DNA from: SFDP01 sp051891855
GTDB lineage: Bacteria; Bacillota; Clostridia; Lachnospirales; Lachnospiraceae
Assembly: GCA_051891855.1 (NCBI GenBank)
Contig: JBJFFP010000065.1
Location: 1-5,648, forward strand
Direction: 5' to 3'
Length of the DNA stretch: 5,648 nucleotides
The position numbers and the translations under genes were made by a program. Shown one piece after another: positions 1-5,512 of this stretch. Position 1 is the stretch's first letter; every line of letters begins with the position of its first letter. The notes under the pieces are model-generated. The model made no database searches and was not told where the DNA came from. It saw nothing but the letters and a program-made list of their open reading frames with translations.

Positions 1-31
1 AGCCATTGTCAATGAATAGAGTGAGGGAAGA

Positions 32-652
32 ATGGTAGCAATAATTGATTATGATGCAGGGAATATAAAAAGTGTAGAGAAAGCTATCGCTTTTTTAGGA
101 AAAGAAGCAGTAATTACCCGTGATTCTTCTATAATTTTAAATGCAGACCATGTGATTCTTCCCGGTGTAGGGAACTTTGGAGATGCTATGGAAAAGCTGA
201 ACAGCTTCCAACTTCTTCCTGTGATTAAGGAGGCGATAGAAGAAAAAATACCTTTTTTGGGAATCTGTCTTGGCCTCCAGCTTCTGTTTGAAAGAAGCGA
301 GGAATGTCCCGGAGTAGAAGGAATTGGAATATTAAAAGGAGAAATAAGGCGATTTCCCAACATAGAGAACCTTAAAATACCTCATATCGGATGGAATTCA
401 CTTAAATTTAGGAATAGGGGACGGATATTTCAGGGCTTGGAGGTTGATTCCTACGTTTATTTTGTTCATTCTTATTATTTAGAGGCAGATGAGGAAGAAA
501 TAGTAACGGCTACTACGGAATATGGGGTTAATTTTCATTCCTCTATAGAAAAAGGGAATGTGTTTGCCTGCCAGTTTCATCCGGAAAAAAGCTCGGATAC
601 AGGCCTTAAGATATTGGAGAATTTTTTAAAGCTCAAGCGGGAGGATATGTAG
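32..652 (+). CDS. hisH: Imidazole glycerol phosphate synthase, glutaminase subunit HisH
   Basis: HisH hydrolyses glutamine and passes ammonia to HisF, which uses it to make imidazole glycerol phosphate and AICAR in histidine biosynthesis (cytoplasmic heterodimer). The 206-residue product has the usual family length and is a single class I glutamine amidotransferase domain. Visible landmarks are the N-terminal IIDYDAGN (residues 4-11), the oxyanion-strand PGVG (44-47), the nucleophile elbow GICLG with Cys79, PHIGWN (117-122), and the QFHPEKS motif with His183 and Glu185 completing the catalytic triad. The ATG start is supported by GAGG at 23-26, 5 nt upstream. The gene ends in TAG, which overlaps the hisF start by one base, so the two are almost certainly translationally coupled. 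No promoter is visible in the 31 bases before it, so it is probably internal to a his operon that begins outside the window. Confidence 0.97.
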   Translation: MVAIIDYDAGNIKSVEKAIAFLGKEAVITRDSSIILNADHVILPGVGNFGDAMEKLNSFQLLPVIKEAIEEKIPFLGICLGLQLLFERSEECPGVEGIGILKGEIRRFPNIENLKIPHIGWNSLKFRNRGRIFQGLEVDSYVYFVHSYYLEADEEEIVTATTEYGVNFHSSIEKGNVFACQFHPEKSSDTGLKILENFLKLKREDM

Positions 653-1413
653 TGTTTAGCAAAAGAATTATTCCTTGTTTAGATGTACATAATGGACGGG
701 TGGTGAAGGGAGTTAATTTTGTTAACCTCCAGGATGCCGGGGATCCGGTTGAAATTGCAGCAGCCTATGACAAGGCCGGTGCGGATGAGTTGGTTTTTCT
801 GGATATAACTGCTTCCTCTGACGGGAGAGAAACTGTAGTGGATATGGTTCGCCGAGTTGCACAGAAGGTCTTTATTCCCTTTACTGTAGGCGGCGGAATC
901 AGAACAGTAGAGGATTTTAAGGTACTTCTCAGAGAAGGAGCAGATAAAATTTCCGTAAATTCCGCTGCTATAGACCGTCCTGAATTGATTTCAGAGGCAG
1001 CGGATAAATTCGGAAGCCAATGCGTAGTTGTAGCCATTGATGCCAAAAGAAGAGAAGATGGAAAGGGATTCAATATTTTTAAGCATGGAGGAAGACTGGA
1101 TACTGGTATAGATGCGATTGAATGGGCTATTCAGGCAGAAAAGCTGGGGGCAGGAGAAATTCTGCTGACCAGTATGGATAGCGATGGAACGAAGGCCGGA
1201 TATGATATTGAATTAACCAGACAGGTTGCTGAACAGGTAAATATTCCCGTAATTGCTTCCGGTGGAGCAGGAAAATTAGAACACTTTAAAGAGGCATTAA
1301 CCATAGGAAAGGCAGAAGCAGCTCTTGCAGCCTCACTTTTTCACTATAAGGAGCTGGAGCTCAGAGAGGTAAAAGAGTATCTGAGAAAAGAAGGGGTTTC
1401 TGTGCGGATATAA
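652..1413 (+). CDS. hisF: Imidazole glycerol phosphate synthase, cyclase subunit HisF
   Basis: HisF is the (beta/alpha)8-barrel cyclase that condenses PRFAR with ammonia channelled from HisH, giving imidazole glycerol phosphate and AICAR. The 253-residue product is full length. The two catalytic aspartates are present: Asp11 in the opening strand (KRIIPCLDV) and Asp130 in VVVAIDAKR. The two phosphate-binding half-barrel motifs are also present: VGGGI (79-83) with GADKISVN (96-103), and ASGGAGK (202-208) with ALAAS (224-228). LLTSMDSDGTK (171-181) carries Asp176, and the C-terminal KEYL...GVSVRI is typical. The start is GTG, whose G is the last base of the hisH TAG stop. A GGGAGG site at 639-644 lies about 7 nt upstream, inside the end of hisH. 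No hisA lies between hisH and hisF, unlike many his operons. Confidence 0.97.
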   Translation: MFSKRIIPCLDVHNGRVVKGVNFVNLQDAGDPVEIAAAYDKAGADELVFLDITASSDGRETVVDMVRRVAQKVFIPFTVGGGIRTVEDFKVLLREGADKISVNSAAIDRPELISEAADKFGSQCVVVAIDAKRREDGKGFNIFKHGGRLDTGIDAIEWAIQAEKLGAGEILLTSMDSDGTKAGYDIELTRQVAEQVNIPVIASGGAGKLEHFKEALTIGKAEAALAASLFHYKELELREVKEYLRKEGVSVRI

Positions 1414-1461
1414 AGAAGGGAGAAAGCTGAGACATTTACTTAGGAGGAAAAAGGATAATAT

Positions 1462-2136
1462 ATGGCGATGATAGAAAATGACTGGCTGCCTGCCTTGGAG
1501 CCGGAGTTTAAAAAAGAATACTATAGGAATCTGTTTCGATTTGTGAAAGAAGAATATTCCAGTCATATTATTTATCCTCCTTCAGAGGATATTTTTAATG
1601 CCTTTCATTCTACGCCCCTGCATAAGGTTAAGGTTGTCCTATTGGGACAGGATCCTTATCATAATGAAAGTCAGGCTCATGGAATGAGTTTTTCTGTTTT
1701 GCCCGGTCAGGATATCCCACCTTCCTTACAGAATATTTATAAAGAGTTGGAATCGGATTTAGGATGTTATATTCCGAATAACGGATATTTAAAAAAATGG
1801 GCTGATCAGGGTGTACTGTTATTGAATACAGTATTAACGGTAAGAGCCCATCAAGCCAATTCCCATCAGGGACATGGATGGGAGGAATTTACGGATGCCG
1901 TTATTAAAACAGTAAATGATTTAAATCGTCCGGTAGTCTTTTTCTTATGGGGAAGGCCGGCACAGAATAAGTCTGGGATGCTTACCAATAAAAAGCATCT
2001 GATATTAAAGGCTCCTCACCCCAGTCCTCTTTCTGCATACAGAGGATTTTTCGGATGCAGACATTTCAGTCAGGCAAATTCCTTTCTGGAGCAGAATGGA
2101 ATACAAGCAATTGATTGGCAAATTGAAAATATTTAA
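1462..2136 (+). CDS. ung: Uracil-DNA glycosylase, family 1
   Basis: Ung cleaves the N-glycosidic bond of uracil in DNA, starting base excision repair of deaminated cytosine or misincorporated dUMP. The 224-residue protein has the full family-1 signature. The water-activating loop GQDPYH (62-67) carries Asp64. Phe77 (uracil stacking) lies in HGMSFSV, and Asn122 (uracil recognition) in LLNTVLTVR. The HPSPLS loop (186-191) carries catalytic His186, followed by the DNA-intercalation segment YRGFFGCRHF. The C terminus ends in AIDWQI, as in other bacterial Ung proteins. The ATG at 1462 is served by AAGGA (1451-1455, 6 nt away). A stronger AGGAGG at 1442-1447 sits about 14 nt away and would fit less well, and a second in-frame ATG at 1468 is possible. 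The 48-nt gap after hisF shows no terminator or convincing promoter, so co-transcription with the his genes is inferred. Confidence 0.97.
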   Translation: MAMIENDWLPALEPEFKKEYYRNLFRFVKEEYSSHIIYPPSEDIFNAFHSTPLHKVKVVLLGQDPYHNESQAHGMSFSVLPGQDIPPSLQNIYKELESDLGCYIPNNGYLKKWADQGVLLLNTVLTVRAHQANSHQGHGWEEFTDAVIKTVNDLNRPVVFFLWGRPAQNKSGMLTNKKHLILKAPHPSPLSAYRGFFGCRHFSQANSFLEQNGIQAIDWQIENI

Positions 2137-2165
2137 GCAAAAAAAAGAAAAAAATCTTATAAGAG

Positions 2166-2189
2166 ATTCTGCAATCAGACTTGCAGAAT
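2166..2189. repeat. 9-bp inverted repeat downstream of ung
   Basis: ATTCTGCAA (2166-2174) and TTGCAGAAT (2181-2189) form a perfect 9-bp stem with a 6-nt loop. A 10-bp palindrome, TCTTATAAGA (2155-2164), adjoins it. No T-run follows on the + strand, so this alone is not a classical terminator. It could protect the 3' end of the ung mRNA or assist the terminator about 45 nt further on. On the - strand the hairpin is followed after some 10 nt by T-rich sequence, but no - strand gene needs a terminator within this window. Confidence 0.5.
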
Positions 2190-2234
2190 TAGAGATAAAT
2201 AAGTAAAAATGAATATTTTGGATGAAAAACTTGC

Positions 2235-2275
2235 AAAAATCTTGAAAAGTATATGTTATTTTCAAGATTTTTTTT
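2235..2275 (+). terminator. Rho-independent terminator after hisH-hisF-ung
   Basis: AAAAATCTTGAAAA (2235-2248) pairs perfectly with TTTTCAAGATTTTT (2259-2272) across a 10-nt loop. The 3' arm runs into eight consecutive T (2268-2275). The stem is long but has only two G:C pairs, so termination strength is uncertain. A-rich sequence on its 5' side would also give a U tract on the opposite strand, so it may work in both directions. Its place between ung and the regulator separates the histidine/repair unit from the DAP/lysine unit. Confidence 0.75.
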
Positions 2276-2303
2276 GCTTTATTATTCTGGATTTAACTAT
2301 ATT
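2274..2303 (+). promoter_or_regulatory. Candidate sigma-A promoter P1 upstream of leader ORF and regulator
   Basis: TATATT (2298-2303) matches the -10 consensus at five of six positions. It lies 18 nt after a weak -35, TTGCTT (2274-2279), that overlaps the end of the terminator T-tract. The predicted start near 2310 would give a transcript whose first ribosome binding site is GAGGAAG at 2314-2320, serving the small ORF at 2326. The -35 is poor and A/T-rich DNA yields such matches by chance, so this is a candidate only. Confidence 0.35.
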
Positions 2304-2325
2304 CATAAAAAATGAGGAAGTTTAC

Positions 2326-2412
2326 ATGAAAAAATACTTGACAGAGAAGATGAGATATACTAATCTTTATAGTAGTATTAAAAGATACTACTATAAATCA
2401 CGGGTGAAATAA
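2326..2412 (+). CDS. Possible 28-aa Lys/Tyr-rich leader peptide ORF
   Basis: An ATG at 2326 preceded by GAGGAAG (2314-2320, about 5-7 nt away) opens a 28-codon frame ending in TAA at 2410-2412, directly abutting the ATG of the regulator gene. The predicted peptide begins MKKYLTEKM and is highly basic. It has six Lys, six Tyr and three Arg in 28 residues, including a run of three Tyr at 21-23. There is no signal peptide or membrane segment. The 12-bp inverted repeat at 2366-2397 lies inside the frame, so translating ribosomes would melt any RNA hairpin there. The position ahead of lysine-pathway genes and the Lys richness suggest a regulatory leader peptide, and the back-to-back stop/start suggests translational coupling. 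High Lys and Tyr content is also what chance gives in A/T-rich DNA, so a spurious ORF is a real alternative. The frame is open further upstream to 2209, but that longer version has no ribosome binding site and crosses the terminator. Confidence 0.35.
   Translation: MKKYLTEKMRYTNLYSSIKRYYYKSRVK
2338..2366 (+). promoter_or_regulatory. Candidate promoter P2 for the regulator-ddh-lysA unit
   Basis: A perfect -35 hexamer TTGACA (2338-2343) is followed 17 nt later by TAATCT (2361-2366), which matches only three of six -10 positions. A better -10-like TATACT (2356-2361) is only 12 nt away, too close for normal use. If P2 is used, transcription starts near 2373, inside the left arm of the inverted repeat. 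That would make the repeat a natural operator and leave an untranslated leader of about 40 nt before the regulator. Confidence 0.35.
2366..2397. promoter_or_regulatory. Perfect 12-bp inverted repeat, candidate operator
   Basis: TTTATAGTAGTA (2366-2377) and TACTACTATAAA (2386-2397) are exact reverse complements separated by 8 nt, so the arm centres are about 20 bp apart, or two helical turns. The repeat ends 15 nt before the regulator ATG and 4 nt before its GGGTGA ribosome binding site (2402-2407). This is a typical place for an autoregulatory operator of a dimeric winged-helix protein, and the adjacent gene encodes one. An RNA hairpin acting on translation is the alternative. No T-run follows, so it is not a terminator. 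Confidence 0.55.
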
Positions 2413-3126
2413 ATGAACAAAGCAGATGTTATTGAAAGATTGGTTCATTTTCATCTCAGCAGGCAGGAAGCACAGGTTTATCTCTGTCTTATGGAGCATG
2501 GTTCCCTGACAGGATATGAAGCAAGTAAGCTGACGGGAATTTCGCGGTCAAATGTGTATGGGGCTTTAAGCAGCTTGGTTGATAAGGGGGCAGCAATGGT
2601 CCAGGAGTCCGGTAATCCTACTTATTATAAAGCTGTAGATGCAAATGAGTTTTTTGATAATCAGATGAGGGCCCTGGAAAGAGACAGGGAATATTTACTG
2701 GAGCATATGCCAGAAACAGTTCAAAGCTCAGATGGCTATCTTACGATACAGGGGGCTGATAATATATTGAATAAGGCCATCCATATGATTTCCGGTTGTG
2801 AGATGCGCCTGTATCTGGCAGCCTCCAAAGCTATTGTGGAACAGCTGGTGCCGGTATTAAAGAAGGCACTTAAGCGGGAACTTAAGGTGGTGATTATCAG
2901 TGATCATGATTATCACGAGCTGTCCACTTCTTTTTATTTGGACAAGCCTGAAGAGGGCCAGATCAGATTGATAACAGATTCTACATACGTTTTAACCGGA
3001 GAGCTTACGGGCAGTAGTAATGATACCTGCCTGTATTCCGGGAGGGAGAATTTGGTAACAGTAATGAAGGAGGCTCTTAGAAATAAAATTAAATTATTGG
3101 AAATAGAAGGAATAAACAAAGATTAA
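2413..3126 (+). CDS. TrmB-family winged-helix transcriptional regulator, probable local regulator of ddh-lysA
   Basis: The 237-residue protein begins with a TrmB-type winged helix at about residues 5-75. The first helix segment LSRQEAQVYLCLMEHG (15-30) matches the family's L-x-x-x-E-A-x-V-Y-x-x-L pattern. It is followed by TGYEASKLTG (33-42), a recognition helix SRSNVYGALSSLVDKG (44-59), and a wing ending in PTYYKAV (69-75). A charged linker helix (about 80-99) leads to a C-terminal alpha/beta domain (106-230) resembling the effector/phospholipase-D-like domain of TrmB proteins. I see no HKD catalytic motif. Family members often sense small molecules such as sugars. The ligand here is unknown, and lysine or diaminopimelate would be guesses from context. 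The start has GGGTGA at 2402-2407, 5 nt upstream. ddh follows after 16 nt, so the regulator is the first gene of the unit and may autoregulate through the repeat at 2366-2397. Confidence 0.88.
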   Translation: MNKADVIERLVHFHLSRQEAQVYLCLMEHGSLTGYEASKLTGISRSNVYGALSSLVDKGAAMVQESGNPTYYKAVDANEFFDNQMRALERDREYLLEHMPETVQSSDGYLTIQGADNILNKAIHMISGCEMRLYLAASKAIVEQLVPVLKKALKRELKVVIISDHDYHELSTSFYLDKPEEGQIRLITDSTYVLTGELTGSSNDTCLYSGRENLVTVMKEALRNKIKLLEIEGINKD

Positions 3127-3142
3127 AGAATGGAGGAAGAAA

Positions 3143-4126
3143 ATGATTAGAATCGGTATTTTAGGTTATGGAAATCTGGGAAAAGGTGTAGAAAGTGCAA
3201 TTTTGCAAAATTCCGATATGGAGCTTGCAGCAGTATTTACCAGAAGAAATCCGGGTGATTTGAAGATTCAGACACAAGGAGTGCCTGTATTATCCATAGG
3301 GGATTTAGAGAAGATGCAGGATAAGATTGATGTTTTGATTCTTTGCGGGGGAAGTGCAACGGATTTACCTGTACAGACACCGGAATATGCCAGATTGTAT
3401 AATGTTGTTGACAGCTTTGATACTCATGCAAAGATACCTGAACATTTTGAAAATGTGGAAAAGGCTGCACTTGCCGGTGAAAAAACGGCAATAATATCTG
3501 TGGGCTGGGATCCCGGAATGTTTTCCCTGAATCGTCTCTACGGAAATGTAATCCTTCCTGAAGGAAAGGACTATACCTTCTGGGGAAAAGGAGTAAGCCA
3601 GGGACATTCAGATGCTATTCGCCGTGTAGAGGGAGTAAAGGATGGCAAACAGTACACCATTCCTATCGAAGCTGCTCTGGAGGCAGTAAGAAGTGGCAAT
3701 AATCCGGAACTTACCACCAGAGAAAAACATCTTCGGGAATGCTTTGTTGTTGCAGAGGAAGGGGCAGACTTGGAAAAAATTGAATCTGAAATTAAGAATA
3801 TGCCTAACTACTTCGCAGACTATGACACCATCGTGCATTTCATTTCCGAGGAAGAGCTGAAAAAAAATCACAGTACAATTCCTCATGGCGGTTTTGTTCT
3901 CCGCAGTGGAGTAACCGGTATGAATAAGGAAAATAAACACTTAATTGAATATCAGTTAAAGCTGGATTCCAATCCGGAGTTTACCTCATCTGTACTGGTG
4001 GCTTATGCCAGAGCGGCCTATCGGATGAATAAGGAAGGACAGGTAGGATGTAAGACGGTATTTGATATTGCTCCCGCCTATTTAAGTCCGCTGCCGGGAG
4101 AAGAGCTAAGAAAAAATCTTTTATAA
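3143..4126 (+). CDS. ddh: meso-Diaminopimelate D-dehydrogenase
   Basis: Ddh reversibly and NADPH-dependently aminates L-2-amino-6-oxopimelate, the open form of tetrahydrodipicolinate, to meso-diaminopimelate, bypassing the succinylase, acetylase and aminotransferase branches of the DAP pathway. The 327-residue length is normal. The Rossmann motif GYGNLG (8-13) and the TRR segment (33-35), expected to contact the NADP 2'-phosphate, are present. Substrate-site segments align with the Corynebacterium glutamicum enzyme as I recall it: SFDTH (Asp93), VGWDPGM (Trp122-Asp123), WGKGVSQGHSDA (147-158), YTIP (Thr172), LREC (Arg198), PHGG (His248) and LDSNPEF (Asn277). Nothing looks truncated or missing. 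A strong GGAGG (3132-3136) lies 6 nt before the ATG, and only 16 nt separate it from the regulator, so the two are co-transcribed by inference. lysA, which consumes the product, follows after about 42 nt. Confidence 0.96.
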   Translation: MIRIGILGYGNLGKGVESAILQNSDMELAAVFTRRNPGDLKIQTQGVPVLSIGDLEKMQDKIDVLILCGGSATDLPVQTPEYARLYNVVDSFDTHAKIPEHFENVEKAALAGEKTAIISVGWDPGMFSLNRLYGNVILPEGKDYTFWGKGVSQGHSDAIRRVEGVKDGKQYTIPIEAALEAVRSGNNPELTTREKHLRECFVVAEEGADLEKIESEIKNMPNYFADYDTIVHFISEEELKKNHSTIPHGGFVLRSGVTGMNKENKHLIEYQLKLDSNPEFTSSVLVAYARAAYRMNKEGQVGCKTVFDIAPAYLSPLPGEELRKNLL

Positions 4127-4158
4127 TTTCATAAAAACAAATGTTATTTTATTAAAAT

Positions 4159-4163
4159 GGAGA
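4159..4163 (+). promoter_or_regulatory. Ribosome binding site that decides the lysA start
   Basis: GGAGA lies 5 nt before the ATG at 4169. The in-frame ATG at 4157 overlaps this site and has only A/T-rich sequence upstream without any Shine-Dalgarno match. Initiation at 4169 is therefore preferred. Confidence 0.8.
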
Positions 4164-4168
4164 TTCTT

Positions 4169-5440
4169 ATGGATAAAAAACCTTTTGTCAGTAAAGAACA
4201 ATTAGAAGAAATCATTAAAACCTATCCCACGCCCTTTCATCTTTATGATGAAAAGGGGATTCGTGAGAATGCAAAGGCATTAAAGGAGGCTTTTTCCTGG
4301 AATAAGGGCTTTAAAGAGTATTTTGCCGTAAAGGCAACACCAAATCCTTATCTCATTGATCTTTTAAGGGACTATGGATGCGGATGTGACTGCTCATCCC
4401 TTACGGAATTAATGCTGTCAAAGGCAATGGGAGTAAAGGGGGAAGATATTATGTTTTCCTCAAATGAAACTCCTGCAGAGGAGTATATCTATGCCAATAA
4501 GATAGGAGCCATTATCAATCTGGATGACATTACCCATATTGATTATCTGGAAAAGGCTATAGGAAAGCTTCCCGAGACTCTTAGCTGCCGTTATAATCCG
4601 GGAGGGGTATTTAAAATCAGTACGGATATTATGGATAATCCGGGAGATGCCAAATATGGCTTTACTACCCAGCAGCTATTTGAAGGCTTTAGAATACTGA
4701 AGGAAAAGGGAGTAAAGAATTTTGGTATTCATTCCTTCCTTGCCAGCAATACGGTGACTAATGAATATTATCCCACTCTTGCCAGGCAGCTGTTTGAAGT
4801 TGCAGTACAGCTGAAGCAGGAGACAGGAGTAAATATTACGTTTATTAATCTCTCGGGAGGTATCGGCATCCCCTATCGGCCTGATCAGGAGCCTAATGAT
4901 ATTTATGCAATCGGTGAAGGTGTTCGACAGGTCTTTGAAGAAATTCTTGTTCCGGCAGGAATGGGAGAAGTGGCTATCTATACGGAATTAGGGCGGTTTA
5001 TGATGGCTCCTTACGGACATTTGATAACAACTGCTATACATGCTAAGCATACTCACAAAGAATATATTGGCTGTGATGCCTGCGCAGTCAATCTTATGCG
5101 TCCTGCTATGTATGGAGCATATCATCATATTACAGTCAGCGGAAAAGAGGATCAACCTTGCGACCATAAATATGACGTGGTGGGATCTTTATGTGAGAAT
5201 AATGATAAATTTGCCATTGATCGAATGCTGCCTGAAATTGAAACAGGTGATATTTTAATTATTCATGATACCGGAGCACATGGCTTTGCCATGGGATATA
5301 ATTATAATGGCAAGTTGAAATCGGCAGAGCTTTTATTAAAGGAGGACGGTTCCGTTAAGCTGATTCGTCGGGCGGAGACGCCGAAAGACTATTTTGCCAC
5401 CTTCGATTGTCTGGATATCTATGATAAGTTTGATTTCTAA
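4169..5440 (+). CDS. lysA: Diaminopimelate decarboxylase, divergent clostridial-type
   Basis: This is a PLP-dependent fold-type III decarboxylase (alanine-racemase-like barrel plus C-terminal beta domain), expected to convert meso-diaminopimelate to L-lysine and CO2. From the preferred ATG it has 423 residues. Visible motifs are FAVKA with the PLP lysine Lys55, CGCDCSS (71-77), CRYNPGG (140-146), GIHSF with His188, the glycine-rich phosphate loop SGGIGIPY (229-236), ELGR (273-276), CENND (342-346) where Cys342 and Glu343 should reach the partner subunit's active site, and GAHGFAMGYNYN (369-380). Several of these differ from canonical LysA (EPGR, CESGD, HSHIGSQ, GAYG), so it belongs to a distinct subgroup. 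The alternative start at 4157 adds four residues but lacks a ribosome binding site. It follows ddh by 42 nt without a clear terminator. Substrate is inferred from family and neighbour; activity on a related D-amino-acid-bearing substrate cannot be excluded from sequence. Confidence 0.9.
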   Translation: MDKKPFVSKEQLEEIIKTYPTPFHLYDEKGIRENAKALKEAFSWNKGFKEYFAVKATPNPYLIDLLRDYGCGCDCSSLTELMLSKAMGVKGEDIMFSSNETPAEEYIYANKIGAIINLDDITHIDYLEKAIGKLPETLSCRYNPGGVFKISTDIMDNPGDAKYGFTTQQLFEGFRILKEKGVKNFGIHSFLASNTVTNEYYPTLARQLFEVAVQLKQETGVNITFINLSGGIGIPYRPDQEPNDIYAIGEGVRQVFEEILVPAGMGEVAIYTELGRFMMAPYGHLITTAIHAKHTHKEYIGCDACAVNLMRPAMYGAYHHITVSGKEDQPCDHKYDVVGSLCENNDKFAIDRMLPEIETGDILIIHDTGAHGFAMGYNYNGKLKSAELLLKEDGSVKLIRRAETPKDYFATFDCLDIYDKFDF

Positions 5441-5480
5441 AATAAAATTTAAATTTAATTCTAATATTTAGAGAAAATGC

Positions 5481-5509
5481 TTGTTTTTCTGATTGAACTA
5501 TGTTAATAT
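5481..5509 (+). promoter_or_regulatory. Candidate promoter of tRNA-Leu
   Basis: TTGTTT (5481-5486) is followed after 17 nt by TAATAT (5504-5509), with an extended -10 TGT immediately upstream (5501-5503). The predicted start near 5516 lies about 19 nt before the mature tRNA 5' end, a usual distance for a bacterial tRNA leader. A shifted -10, TATAGT (5507-5512), is an alternative. No convincing hairpin terminator lies between lysA and this promoter: 5441-5480 is almost pure A/T with only a weak AAATTT-type symmetry. Confidence 0.5.
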
Positions 5510-5512
5510 AGT

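Noticed and set aside
1..38. End of an upstream coding region at the left edge
   Set aside because: The three forward frames stop at 15, 19 and 38. The frame ending in TAG at 17-19 (last residues AIVNE) has the most natural distance to hisH, but 5-6 codons are too few to identify a gene.
765..1073. Open frame of 102 codons on the - strand inside hisF
   Set aside because: It is a shadow of hisF, with no start signals, and the opposite strand is a fully conserved enzyme. The same applies to the - strand frames inside hisH, ung, the regulator and ddh.
2209..2412. 67-codon ORF starting at 2209
   Set aside because: It has no ribosome binding site and runs through the terminator hairpin; the residues come from A/T-rich DNA. 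Only its last 28 codons, with their own ATG and ribosome binding site, are retained as a candidate leader ORF.
2278..2412. Lysine (L-box) riboswitch ahead of the regulator-ddh-lysA unit
   Set aside because: The space after the terminator is about 135 nt, shorter than a typical L-box, and I see none of its multi-helix junction structure, only one inverted repeat.
5040..5258. 72-codon + strand frame inside lysA
   Set aside because: It lies entirely within the conserved C-terminal half of lysA in another frame and has no ribosome binding site.
5441..5480. Terminator after lysA
   Set aside because: The A/T-rich symmetry (AAATTTAAATTT-like) and the AGAAAA/TTTTCT pairing are too weak to call. lysA transcripts may end further on or by another mechanism.
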